Source: Distichodus sexfasciatus
Taxonomy: Eukaryota; Chordata; Actinopteri; Characiformes; Distichodontidae
NCBI GenBank assembly: GCA_032718565.1
Contig: JAVGVS010000008.1
Span: 5,638,327-5,702,326 of the forward strand
Length of the DNA stretch: 64,000 nt
Direction of reading: 5' to 3'
The first letter of the stretch is position 1, and each line of letters opens with the position of its first letter. The notes beneath the pieces are model-generated. The model had not been told where the DNA came from and made no database searches. It worked only from the letters and a program-made list of their open reading frames with translations. The translations under genes were made by a program, and so were the position numbers. Shown here piece by piece: positions 49,250 to 60,712 of this stretch.

Positions 49250-50230
49250 TTAGGAGTGTAACGATACATTAATCCACATTGATACATTGATTGAATGATC
49301 AACATGCCCACAGTATCAATCTAGGGATGCACAACAATATCGGAATCGGACAATAATTGCTTTATTTTTAATTCATCCACATTGGACTGATGCTTAGATT
49401 TACCCAATATTTTCAGCCGATATGTGATGACAGATTCTATATGACCCGCGCCTTCTGTCTTAAAATGTATGGCGTCACTTTCTGCCGAAATTTTGAGCAC
49501 GCAGAGGAACGTTCACAAGCAAGATCTTCTGTCTTTTCGCATTCAAGTCTGCACTTAATAGTATGGTGGGTAAGGCACTCTTACCATACTTTTCTGTGTG
49601 GTAGTAGGCATCTCAGGAAATAGTCAGGGTTGTATCTTAACACCTCTCTACGCACTAGGTAGTGCACATGGAGTATCGCACGCCCACATAGGCCGGGAGG
49701 GGACTTTTTGTTGTGCACGATGTTGTGCAATGTTGTACACTATGCTTGAGATGCTCCATCCTCTTTTGACTTCTAGACTCGCTTGATTTCTATTGTAGAA
49801 ATGTTATGGCGTTATTTTAGTGCCAAAATTCTGGGCATGCAGTGGAACTTTATCAAGTAAAATAGCTTGTCTTTTTTGTGTTCAACCTGCACTTGTGCTC
49901 GACTCTTGCCGGCGTTGGTATCGGCATCGGCAGACATACGCATGAAAAACATTGTATATCGGCATTGGCCGTATCGTGCATCCCTATATCGATCTCAAAT
50001 GAGAGTATTGATCAGACATCATGCATATTACAAAGTCACTTTATTTTGAACAGGTCCATGTTTTAAGAAATAAAATATGTCATGATATTTTGGGGACGTT
50101 TTGTGACTTGACGTGGAAGAAAGTGATGGTGTTAAATCAGCATGACATTGTCTCATATCGATCGGCTCCTGAAACTATTCGAAACGAAATGGTATCGTGA
50201 TATCGGCAGACACTGAATCGCTGTCCACTG
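49250..50230. mobile_element. Older hAT-like element hosting the 49322-49986 insertion
   Basis: The flanks AGGAGTGTAACGATACATTA (left) and GAGAGTATTGATCAGACATC, ATGGTATCGTGATATCGGCA (right) form the kind of CGATA-rich sequence seen in fish hAT elements beginning GGGGTGTAACGATAC. The right limit is uncertain. Confidence 0.45.
49322..49986. mobile_element. hAT-like transposon with 8-bp target duplication
   Basis: Perfect 11-base terminal inverted repeats: TAGGGATGCAC at 49322-49332 and GTGCATCCCTA at 49976-49986. They are flanked by TATCAATC (49314-49321) and TATCGATC (49987-49994), an 8-bp duplication with one mismatch, as expected for hAT. The 665-bp interior encodes no intact transposase and contains two diverged copies of a block of about 100 bases (49466-49565 and 49799-49915). 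Confidence 0.8.
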
Positions 50231-51171
50231 AATAGATATAATATTGTCTTGTGATTTATACTCCCACTAAAAATATGGACAGAGATATGTTCACACACAC
50301 ACACACACACATTTGACACATGGACAGCAAAGTGAGCTGGTGTCAGTTGTGCAGCGCTTAAATTACAATGCATCCGCTTAGCTCGTGGCAAAGGCCGGGC
50401 AGCTCTCACAAATCTGCCCTCATGTTTTAGGCGGGCAGTGGAACGAGCTAAATGACCAGGTTCATGCAGGCTGAGACCAGCTCACCCTCCACGCAATCAG
50501 AGGAGGCCAATTCAAGCGTGGCCTAAGCGTGGCATTGACATGCTAATGTATTTAAATCTCCAGGGCCTGAACCTGTAGTGGCGACCCCCGTCCCTGCTGA
50601 ATCTCACTGCTGTCCCTGACCACCAGCACGTTACAATTACAGGCTAAAGCACACACACACACACAAGAGAGGCATGCCCACGGCTGGTGTATCCCGGCAG
50701 TAGTATGAGGTAAAGGTTGTGGTTTAATTAAAGTTATCCCACATTTTAATGATAATTGACTGTCAGTCTGCTCTCCCCCTGTCGTTTTGTTGGTCTTTTA
50801 GCCGCTCTGTTGAGTCTCCTCTGTGTTTCTGCTCTGCTCTCAGTCTTTTCCTCCTCATCGAGTCTTTGTTTTCTTTCTCACGCGCTCACTCGCTCCCGCT
50901 CTCTCTCTCTCCTTTTCTTTCGCGCTCCCTCCCTGAAGTTTGATTCAAATTTAAATAGGCCTCATTGGCATGGCCATAGAGTCTGAATGCTACCTATTTC
51001 CATTCAAAAAGAACAATGCCCACTTGCAACATTTAACCGGAAATCTCTTTCTCACACACACACAGCTCTGAACAGTCCACAAACTTATACATAAGTATGT
51101 GTTCACACACATATACACACACAGTAGCTGCTTCACTTTACTGTATATCAAAAATAATGGCCTCAGCACTT

Positions 51172-51172
51172 T

Positions 51173-51210
<38 letters not shown>

Positions 51211-51227
51211 AAGAGAGAGACAGAGAA
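51172..51227. repeat. (TG)n(GA)n compound microsatellite
   Basis: A TG run changes directly to a GA run. Confidence 0.95.
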
Positions 51228-51476
51228 TCTTCGGCTGCTGCCATAGAGCAACAGTGTTGTCTGCATGCTGTCATCCTTTTCCAAATATAAGACCCAATCT
51301 CACATCAACACACACACACACACACACACACATCACCACTTCCTTATTTACCGTCTTCCATCTTTCCTTCTTGCCTGACTCCTCATCCGTCCTTTCTGTT
51401 CTCTTTCCACTGTACCTTTTCCTGTTTCGCATAATGAAGCTCCTTCTTGCTTTCCTCCACTTTCCCCTCCGAACGT

Positions 51477-51509
<33 letters not shown>

Positions 51510-51759
51510 CTTCCACTTCATTATGGTTAACTCAAGACAGATGTTGGCGATGTTTCCAAAAGAAAAGCTGTGACAGTGCAATACATCAGTAACTTCATGC
51601 TCACCCTTCCACTTTGTGCACCTCTGCATGTGTGTGTGTGTGTGTGTGTGAAGATGTGGATGTGTGTTGCCTGATTTATTTTTGGCTTCTGCAGGTCAGG
51701 TTGTCATACATTATTTGTCTGATATTGTATGCATTTGTGTCTGTTTCTGATGTGGGTGT

Positions 51760-52396
51760 GAGTAGGGGTCAGTACTCAATATATCTCTGCATGTTTCACG
51801 TCCGATGTGGTAAATGACTATATCGTGAATATCGAGTACAAATCCTGATGTTATTGTTAAACAGACATTATACACCTCACTTTGGAGTTTCGCTTCTCTG
51901 TCCCCTCAAAGCAGACAGCTCACTCCTCTGCCCATCCAGAACGCTCTCCTACCGCATGTGTTTTGTTTTGGAGGCGGAGGAAAGGGAGCGTGCAGAGAGA
52001 GAAGTGAGTGACGCCATTTCAGAGACATTAATTGGAAATGGAAGCGGACGACTTGGTTTAGAAGAAAAATCGGGATGGAACCGTGCTGTGTGTGGGTGCT
52101 CACGACTCTCGTGTGGAACACGCAAAAACTCGCAAAAACGCTCCAGTTCAGTCAAATTGTCCCCTTAATTACAGACAAAACTCATAATTTAGCTGATGAA
52201 TAACAACAACCAGCGTTCTACTCACAACAATATTTTCAGTGTTTATTCCGCGTTATCGTGACGTGGCTTCGAGCCATGCGCTGGGGATTGTGCTCTCCCA
52301 GAAAGAGAGACTATATCGAAATATCTAGTGTGTATGGTGATATAACTTAAAGATGTTGCGATATTATTTTTAGACCATATCACCCAGCCCTGGGTG
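51760..52396. mobile_element. hAT-like element with ATATCACCCAGCCCT end
   Basis: The right end GACCATATCACCCAGCCCTG matches the AGGGCTGGGCGATAT terminus typical of fish hAT elements. The left end is diverged (TAGGGGTCAGTACTCAATAT). The core at 52149-52290 is shared with the 42-kb element. Confidence 0.5.
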
Positions 52397-52855
52397 TGTT
52401 TATTGTTTGATCGTATGGAAAACCTACACAGACACACTTTTACTCTCCCAGCTAACACTACTCAATTACACACCTCAACACCTTTCTGACTATATGCGTG
52501 TGCAAACTTGGAACTGTGTGTGTGTGTGTGTGTCTGCGTCTGCATTTGTGACTATAGTTATACATTTTAAAACAGTGACAAACACAATTCTCTATGTCTT
52601 GGAATTCATTTTAATGGCCATCTGTCAAATGTGCCACTCATTCGTGCACATAAATATAAACATGCGTGCGAGTCGCGTAGCAGAAGAGAGTCACTGTGTT
52701 GCGACCGACAGTGTGTAATGGTGAGTTGTGTAACGGTGCAGTAACACAGCCGACTCACCTGCTCTCCTCTGGTTCAGTAATGCCTCATTCTCTCCTTCTA
52801 AAGCCCTCTCTTTTAGCCATGCCCTCCTGGGACGTGACACAGTATAAAACTGCTT

Positions 52856-52958
52856 CCACACACACACACACACACACAGCATACGCACAGCACACGCACA
52901 GCACACGCACAGCACACGCACAGCACACGCACAGCACACACACAGCACACACACACAC
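52856..52958. repeat. CA microsatellite with a CAGCACACG-type minisatellite
   Basis: A CA run is followed by repeated 11-12-base units CAGCACACGCA, the last ones decaying to CAGCACACACA. All frames through it give Cys/Val-rich or His/Thr-rich peptides that are artefacts. Confidence 0.92.
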
Positions 52959-53791
52959 AATGGGAGCGGCATTGGGGCATGGAGACATTGATATTCAGCA
53001 CACCCACATTCATAGCAGAGAGGATTTGAAGCTGAGCATCTGTACACACACACATGCTCACACACACACACAAACAAGCAAACAAACATAAACACGTTTC
53101 AGGAAGCACTAACGGCAACCGGTTTATTAGGTAGCCCGTGCTGTGTATCCTGTGTCATATGGATTAGATGACTGGCCCAAAGCCTTTTACTGCCTCATAT
53201 AAATCTGAGTAGGAGGACGGGGGAAAGAGAGGGAGAGAGAGAAGAAGAGAGAGGGGGAGAGAGAGATGGTGTTGGATCACATAAACACATTTAAATGCAA
53301 TGAGATTGGAATGGAAAAGCATGCAGAACCACACAACTTTTCTCACCATCAATCTGATGGACACACACACACACACAGACTCGTCTGACATTGCCTTGAT
53401 AAAGCAGGCCATGAGACAAGGTCATAATTCAGTTTGTCCATTTAAAATCTCCTCATTAACACATACACACACATACACACACACACTCCATCTCCTGCTA
53501 ATTCTCTAATTATGTTCATGATTAGGGTGAACAGGGCGCACACTTGCCCTAGCTAATGATGGCTTTAATGGCCAAAATCTCCATTAAAATACCCCATACT
53601 TCACACACACACACACACACATACACATACACATATACACACACACAAGAAAGTGAAGAGAGCTCAAAAATCTCCATTTAAAACTCCCGGCTATAGCTGG
53701 AGGGTGATATTGAGAGAGATGCAGTCGAACTCCTCATCCAACCTCCCCGATCCATATGCAGCTAACAAATCCTGTTACAGAGGCCAAACAC

Positions 53792-53797
<6 letters not shown>

Positions 53798-53825
<28 letters not shown>
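53798..53825. repeat. (CA)n microsatellite
   Basis: Uninterrupted CA dinucleotides. Similar runs lie at 53353-53376 and 53603-53646. Confidence 0.93.
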
Positions 53826-53829
<4 letters not shown>

Positions 53830-54585
53830 TTGCACGCTGCCTTATGTTCCAACATGTGCTAATGAGGTGCAACATGCACATAACGTATTAACATGCTCCT
53901 GAGTTCCACTGACTGAGTTTTGTAAAACCAATCGCCTTCCAACAAACACAGCGTTACTGTGACTTAATGAAGAAACATTAAAAATACAGCCTGAATGATG
54001 GAGGTTATTTCAAACAGATACCGCTTCTTGTATTGGACAATTTAAAAACCTAGTGGTATTTTGGTCAAAAGGGGTGTTGAAATTAAGCACGTATCATATG
54101 CACATATAACATAAAATATGGCCGATTCTGCATTGGTGCAGTGGTAGAGCATAATCAATTATATCATGATGATATTGATTGGTAATGTTTTTGGCTGCAG
54201 CATATAAATTCGAGTTAAAAAGAGCAGTAACAATGTAGTAACTATGTCTACCCATTCTGCGTTTCGTGCCTAATCTGTGTGCCATGTGAAGTAATGTAGA
54301 AATATTGATGGGATGCATCGTGATGCACTAAGATATCACATCGGAACGAACTGTTGACATGATAATCGTAACTGAATCGAATCGTGAGACCAGTGAAGGG
54401 TCCCACCTCTATTGGTCAGTATTGATTTTTATTTCCACATTCACAAAATAAAGGTCCAAATAAAAGTTCTTCCATCGTGTGCATTAGGAGTTATTATAAG
54501 CCTCACCGAGACAGCAGCTGTTAAAATAGATATATTTTATTGTCATAAAAATATGCAGAACAAAAAAATATTAATGTATTGATTA

Positions 54586-54700
54586 GTGCTGCAGCTAGGG
54601 ATTATTTTTGTAATTGAGTATTCTATCGATTTTTTCATCAATTATTTGAGTAATGGGATGAATTCTTTTGAAAATATTCAACCAATCGGCTTTTACTCCA
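54586..54700 (+). mobile_element. hAT-like element left end
   Basis: TAGTGCTGCAGCTAGGGATT then TCTATCGATTTTTTCATCAA and TTTGAGTAATGGGATGAA match the very common fish terminus TAGTGCTGCAACTAGCGATT as I remember it. The right end was not found. Confidence 0.5.
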
Positions 54701-54800
54701 AGTCGAGTCAAGAACGTTCCTTATATTAAAAATTGAAATTCAACTAATTTGTTACACTTAGTGCATTTAGCTTTAGTTCCATCAGAAACAAACACTTACT

Positions 54801-55055
54801 TGGGGCAGTTGGTGGTGTAACGGTAGGGTGTTTGCCCTGTGATCAGAAGGTCGCAGGTTCAAATCCAGGGCCGGTAAAGTTACCACTGAGGTACTCATGA
54901 GCAAGGTACCGTCCCCAAGCACTGCTCCCCGGGCGCTTGTTAGCTGCCCACTGCTCCTTCACGGATGGGTTAAATGCAGAGGTCACATTTTGTTGTGGTG
55001 CACTGTGTGCTGTGCTGTGGTGTGTTCACAATGACAAATAATCACTCACTTTCAC
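54801..55055 (+). mobile_element. tRNA-derived SINE, family A, most complete copy
   Basis: Head TGGGGCAGTTGGTGGTGTAA (A-box), B-box CAGGTTCAAATCCAGGGCC, GGTACCGTCCCCAAGCACTG, core TCACGGATGGGTTAAATGCA, tail GTGTGCTGTGCTGTGGTGTG and CAATGACAAATAATCACTCA. This copy is the best reference for the family in the window. Confidence 0.92.
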
Positions 55056-56453
55056 TTTACTTAGCCTTCGTGTGTGTGAGTGAGAGAAGGATGCATGCTT
55101 GACAAAAGGAGTCTGTGTCCTTCTGTGTATTAGGTTAACAATTACTAACTTACAGAAAAACAAGAATTACATGAATTCAATGTAAATTATATTAAAACGG
55201 CACCATTTTATTCTCTGTTTTCTTGAATTAGGGACGTCATAGCTAGTCATGAATCTCGACTCACCTTCTTAACTAGCCAAATACCAGTAACCACTACTGT
55301 ACATTTTTACTACTCTATTTGTTCATCTCTGTTAGTTCCGCGGTCCCAGAACTTGGAAAGTCTTTGCCTTTTTTTTCTTTGCCGTTGTTTCTAATTCCTC
55401 CATCTCGCCTCATACAGTAGTTTTGCCCGATTTCGCCTTGATTGCGCCACTGAAAACGTTGTGTGTCACTAATAAGGGTTCTTCTTTGTCTCTCCCCTCC
55501 TATTGATGAACATTGATGAGCAGGCCGTTATAAGTGCTGATGTCGATACCACACTGAGGCTCTAATGAGAGAACAGTCAGGGTCAACGAAGCTCCTGAAG
55601 TGTAGACAGGCATGTGTTCCTGGACCTGGCGTGGCGTTGCAGCAGCTAGGTTTCACACCACACACTTCCCTCATTATTCTTCATATCCTCCTGCGTTTAG
55701 TCGATTACATCCAGACCTGAGCCGCTTTAATTCCAATGCCACAAAAGGAGAGAATAATAAAAAGGGAGAGCAAACCATTTTGCCCTTTTAGATTTACAAA
55801 ACGAAGCGCGTTTCCACCTCGGTGGGACCCAAACATTTCTTTTTCAGGGGTTTCTACAATAATGGGCCTATTGGAGCCTCAGAATGGTCAGAAAAATATC
55901 TCTTGCACACAAGCACACACACACAGCAGACAGAATTCCCAAATCCAGACCTGCTGTGCCGTTTTTTTTCTGTATTCCTGTGTTCTTCAGCCAGGTGTCT
56001 TTCATTCAGTGTGCGTGTGTGTGTGTGCTTGTGTTTGTGTGTGTATCACATCGCCGCCGATGGCTGTCTGTGTTTGAGATAGCAGTTGTTTTGTGTGCGG
56101 GCCAAAGCTCAGAACAGGACAGCACTGAGGGAGCATCGGATTCAGTCTGTGTGTGTGTGTGTTTGTGTTTGTGTGTGTAAAGCAAGAGATAGCTATGTGA
56201 AAGGTTTCTTCTCACTTTCTCCTACAACCGCTCCTGTGAAACAGCAACAGCATGAAAATCCGAGCCGGCTGTGATTAGACAAACGAATATTTAGACAGAT
56301 TAGACAATGTGCTGAGCTGCTGTAACGTTGACTGCTGTTGGCAGAAGTTGCAGAAGCCTCACACCTCAACCACAATAGTTTCATCACTCAACTCGACATC
56401 ACCCAACTCCCTTCATTACCGGCACCGTGAAAACACAAAGGCAGCTCACGCTG

Positions 56454-56490
<37 letters not shown>

Positions 56491-56698
56491 GTTGAGGATG
56501 AAAAAGAAAAAAAAAGTAACGAGAGTGTTGCGTCATATGCAGCAGTAATGAAACGTGTGTTGCAGCTGAGCCGGTTCCATGAATAATCAGAGAGGAAATT
56601 CTGAAATATGAAGCATTTCAACCTCCATTTCCCACCCAGTTACCTCTGCCCATGGCAGCTAGGGGACCTCAACTCCCATAATGCCCTGGGAGCAGAGA

Positions 56699-56730
<32 letters not shown>
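56699..56730. repeat. (GA)n microsatellite
   Basis: Uninterrupted GA dinucleotides; another GA run is at 56456-56491. Confidence 0.93.
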
Positions 56731-56732
<2 letters not shown>

Positions 56733-56929
56733 GAGTGATGACGTGGAGGAGAATGTCTAAAATCGAGAAGAGTGGGAGAGTTGGGGAAACTAAGGGGAGA
56801 ATGAGACAGTCTCCCTCCAACAAGGGTCTTGCTCAGGGACCCAACTGTGTTTTTTAGGTCCAGTCTTTCGATCACCAACAAAGGACCACAGTAGCACCCG
56901 CTTCAGTTAACAGAAAATGAATCAAAACC

Positions 56930-57297
56930 GGGACGGCACGATGGCGCAGTGGTTAGCACTGCTGGCTCACAGCGAGAAGGTCCTGGGTTCAATTCCCATG
57001 TCGGCCGTGGGGCTTTTCTGTGTGGAGTGTGCATGCTCTCCCCGTGTTCGTGTGGGTTTTCTCCGAATGCTCTGGTTTCCTCCCAGAGTCCAAAAGCATG
57101 CACTATAGGTAAACTGGCCTGTAAGGTGTGAATGGGAGTCTGATTGTGTGAGTGTGTTGGCGCCTGCCCAGGGTTGGTCCCCGCCTTGCGTCCGTAGTTC
57201 CTGGGATAGGCTCTGGTCCCCTCACCCCAATAGGGATTAATTGGTTCAGATAAATAATGAATGAATGAATGAATGGTTCAGATAATTAATGAATGAA
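56930..57297 (+). mobile_element. tRNA-derived SINE, family B
   Basis: Full-length: GGGACGGCACGATGGCGCAG, B-box GGGTTCAATTCCCATG, GTGTGGAGTGTGCATGCTCT, TGGGATAGGCTCTGGTCC and a GAATGAATG tail. The body before AACTGGCCTGTAAGG is slightly shortened. Confidence 0.9.
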
Positions 57298-57428
57298 TGT
57301 TCAGAATAAATATATTGATGTAAATTGTTACACCATGGAATTATTATTATTTGGAATTAATTAAAGTCGTATGCTACAGTAGAACCAGGAAATATCTCTA
57401 GCTGTAGATTATTAATATTGGTGACCAG

Positions 57429-57880
57429 TGGGGGTGTGCAAAAAAATTGAATCAAATCACGATTCTTTGTCTGTCAGTTGAAAATTGTTTCACGCCCTCC
57501 AGAATATCTGTTCTTATCTGATCATATTTTCCTCACGTAATTGCACTAGTTTACTTTTTTTCTTGTCCTATTTTCAGTGGAGGAAGGGTTTGGCCACGTT
57601 TTACAGCTGAGATAGGATAAAGGAGCTCACTGTTATATGCAGGCATTACAAAGTGAAGGTGAAGCATTTTGGAAACACTACCAACATGAGGACTCACGTG
57701 ATACACTCACATCCAGCGATTAAAGACACGAACGAACATCCACCTAAAGTAAAAAAACATTCCACTCGGCATCTATGTATTGAATCGTGAATCGTTTATG
57801 AATCATGAATCGAATCCTGAGACCGATAATCGGAATTGAATCGAATCAAGTTGTGAGATTTTCTGAATCCTGCACCCCTA
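57429..57880 (+). mobile_element. hAT-like element with ZBED remnant
   Basis: Left end GGGGGTGTGCAAAAAAATTG and right end GATTTTCTGAATCCTGCACC plus CCTA are imperfect inverted repeats with AATCGAATC motifs inside. GTGAC is present at both edges as a possible partial target duplication. The interior codes for a BED-type zinc finger fragment (separate entry). Confidence 0.65.
57608..57790 (+). pseudogene. hAT transposase BED zinc finger remnant
   Basis: The frame starting after a stop at 57608 reads DRIKELTVICRHYKVKVK then HFGNTTNMRTHVIHSHPAIK. GNTTNMRTHxxxxHP is the signature of the BED finger at the N-terminus of fish hAT/ZBED transposases, which bind the element's own DNA ends. The first metal-binding pair appears as CRHY instead of C-x2-C, so one ligand is lost, and the frame closes soon after. 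It is a decayed fragment inside the hAT-like element. Confidence 0.65.
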
Positions 57881-57919
57881 GTGACTGTATCAGTATGTTA
57901 AAAATGTAATTATCTGAAA

Positions 57920-58165
57920 TTGAGTAATTTGTGAACACACCACAGCACAGCACATAGTGCACCACAACCAAATGTGACTTCTGCATTTGACCCATCCGTG
58001 AAGGAGCAGTGGGCAGCTGACATGGGCAGCGCCTGGGGAGCAATGCTTGGAGACGGTACCTTACTCATGAGTACCTCGGTGATACCTTTTCTAATGCAGG
58101 ATTCAAGCCGACAAATCTTCCGAACACGAGGCGAACTCCCTATCCGTTATGATACCAACTGCCCC
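57920..58165 (-). mobile_element. tRNA-derived SINE, family A
   Basis: Tail GTGAACACACCACAGCACAG, core TTTGACCCATCCGTGAAGGA, GAGACGGTACCTTACTCATG, diverged B-box, head end CCGTTATGATACCAACTGCC. It follows the hAT-like element by about 40 bases. Confidence 0.88.
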
Positions 58166-58680
58166 GGCCGACTGCACGTGCTTCATGCTGATCGCTCTTC
58201 TTTAACGGACATTTCTGCAACACCAACAACTTATTCTGAACTATTACGTTTATATCCAGAAAATATCACAAAATATATTATCAGCTGTCAGTATCGGCCA
58301 AAACATTCTGTATATATACTGTATGTATTGCTATATATAAAGCTAAACTGGATTGCTTATTCTCTTGCAGACTGCGGCGGATCAGCGAGACGCTCCCAAA
58401 TAAATAACGCTGATTTCTCTGATAAGTGGATGTGGGATATGTGAGACCCTTCCCTCCGACAGGCCTACTTTTACCCGGTTATTAATTAACCACGTTTCGC
58501 TCGACGTAGCATCGTAAAACACACTCGCGCACACACACCCGCGCACACCCACACACACACGCCGGGCGCGAGCCGGCTGACAGGCCGCGTCTGTGATAAC
58601 AGCGTGTTGATAAATGAGTGCCAGGTCTCCTCTGTCACGCAGATACATCTCTGTGTTTGCTCATGAATATGCGGCGGCGA

Positions 58681-58694
58681 TTTGCATATGCAAA
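58681..58694. promoter_or_regulatory. Perfect palindrome of two POU octamer-like half sites
   Basis: TTTGCATATGCAAA is its own reverse complement and overlaps two octamer-like motifs (ATTTGCAT with the preceding A, and ATGCAAA). It lies in a repeat-poor, CpG-containing stretch of intron 1 (about 58370-58940). A role in transcription is an inference only. Confidence 0.3.
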
Positions 58695-59299
58695 GCCCGC
58701 GCCGCTATCTGATATGCCAACTCGGCCGTACACTTACTCGTCCTGACCGTCAATCAGCCTCCCGACACGCCGCGTTCATAACGCCGCTGAAGACTGGGAG
58801 CCGTCGCTCGCTCCTGCAACAGGCAACGTTCTTTTATAACAGGGGAGGGGAGAGAGGAGGAAGACAGAATGAGGATGAAAGTCCTACAGTCAGGTCACCT
58901 CACCTGAACCGCCATCGCTCCCGCATCAGCCGCCATCTGCACAACATCTGGATACAGCAGTTCTCTTTCTCTACTCACAATCTTGTCTCACTCTCACACA
59001 CACACACACGTACACACTCTCCTCTCATCTCATTCTCCTCATATGCACACACACATTCTTTCTTGCCATCTCACACACACTCTTTCTCTCTCTCATGCAC
59101 ATAAAGCGCACGCTCTCTCTCTCTCTGTCCCCTATGCTAAGATTCTATTTTGAAACCTTTCATATGTTTTCTGCATCTACTTTATATATCTGTGATATCT
59201 GTAGTGTGCATGGGACTGTAAGACATTCTGACGGTATGATAATCTTAAGCAAAAATGTGATGTTATCATGAACTTGCAATCACAGCTCTAAAATGTGTT

Positions 59300-59412
59300 A
59301 TTCATCAGAACCGTTTGATCCCAACCGGGTTCGTGGGAAGACTGGAGTCTATCCCGGGAATTTATGGGCGCAAGGCGGGGACCAACCCTGGGCACGCGCC
59401 AACACACCGCAG
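59300..59412 (-). mobile_element. tRNA-derived SINE, family B, 3' fragment
   Basis: CCGTTTGATCCCAACCGGGT, TCTATCCCGGGAATTTATGG and AAGGCGGGGACCAACCCTGG are the complement of the family B 3' part. The head is missing. Confidence 0.75.
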
Positions 59413-59910
59413 CTATTCCGAAATATTTGAGTTAAAAAGAACCAACAACTTTTTCAATTTAACACAAACTACTTTATTCGTAAAAACAACATTTGTAGAA
59501 TATCTAGAACAGCAGTAAATGTGAATGTGAAGTAAAAATAATTAATAATGAAATAAAGAATAATTCTTCTAAACAAGATAAAAACTCCTCGCTGTACTGT
59601 TCACTCTATACAACCTTGATTCAGCTGCATGATCGATCAGCACGACTGCTCTGTCTGGTCTTCAAAGCAATGTTCTGTAACAAAATTTTTACAGAAATTG
59701 GTGCAAGCCTCTTGCAAAACAGACGTTTCAAAATGGACATCCAACAAAAACAAGCGCTGGTACTTGTTTGAACAATTACTATGACAAAAATGAAACTAAT
59801 ATTGTCATGATTTTTTTGCTCTGTGAGGTGAGGTCTCGCAAACCTTTCCATTGATACCATGTCCTATGCTCTCGTTGGCTGCAGCTTGACACTGGTTATA
59901 TATTTATTAT

Positions 59911-60032
59911 TGTATTGTGAACACAGCACAGCACAGCACACAGTACACAAAATTTCACCCTTCCTTGAAGGAGGACTGGGTAGCTTTTTTTGGGCACCTT
60001 GCTCATGAGTACTTCAGTTTCACCTTCTATTT
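59911..60032 (-). mobile_element. tRNA-derived SINE, family A, truncated
   Basis: TATTGTGAACACAGCACAGC, then ACCCTTCCTTGAAGGAGGAC and GGGCACCTTGCTCATGAGTA; the head half is missing. Confidence 0.7.
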
Positions 60033-60641
60033 GGTCGTCTTTGTTAGTATTGATTAGCGATTGTCGATCGCCGACCAAACATGGACTTGCGTCCGATCGA
60101 GGATTTAGTCAGTGACTGAATCACGTAGTGTGAACAAGGCTTTAGTCTACATTGGGCATGACCTGAGATATTTCAGCATTTTCCTTCTTTGTCAAGTCAT
60201 AAAAAGCAGTTTATATCGCAGGAACGGTATGACTAAAACATTTAGTGGTTTAGATATTGTTACTTTTTTAAACTGCAGCATTCCTTGTTACCAGAAATCA
60301 CCCCATGCCTGGTGTGTAGTCAATCAATAAGCACCAATAAATTTGCGCAGTTGTGCATCACATGCAAGTCAAGCGGAGATGACGTGTGTTTAGTCGAGGC
60401 AGAGATTTGGATGCGCTACCTGTTGTGTTGCTGGCAGAATGGCAGGACTAATAGCAGAGTGTATTTGCTGTGTGGCTGTGGGGACGGACGGAGATGGATT
60501 TGTGTTATTATGCCACTGCTGACACTTTGTGCGAGCGCCCGTTGTTTGTTGTTTGTGTGTTTTTCCTGATTCCCGTGACAGCTTAGTGCACTGAAGACAC
60601 AAAGTGGCACACAAATCAAACCCTCAATTACCAAGTAGAGA

Positions 60642-60643
<2 letters not shown>

Positions 60644-60681
<38 letters not shown>

Positions 60682-60712
60682 TTCTTTCTCTCTCTCAATC
60701 TCTCTCTCTCTG
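60644..60712. repeat. (CT)n microsatellite
   Basis: CT dinucleotides with two short interruptions (CACCTT, CAAT). Confidence 0.94.

Noticed and set aside
52860..52960. Regularly spaced repeats resembling a CRISPR array
   Set aside because: Units are contiguous 11-12-mers without spacers, grading into CA repeats; the genome is vertebrate.
52691..53118. Cys/Val-rich minus-strand and His/Thr-rich plus-strand frames
   Set aside because: All read through CA/TG and the CAGCACACG minisatellite.
54120..54180. tRNA-like start GCATTGGTGCAGTGGTAGAG
   Set aside because: No anticodon arm, no GGTTCRANNCC B-box at the right distance and no acceptor-stem pairing; at most a relic of a SINE head.
58682..59104. 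140-codon plus-strand frame
   Set aside because: Its second half is a CA/CT repeat (HTHTR, SLSHTH) and its first half lies in the candidate regulatory block with no protein similarity.
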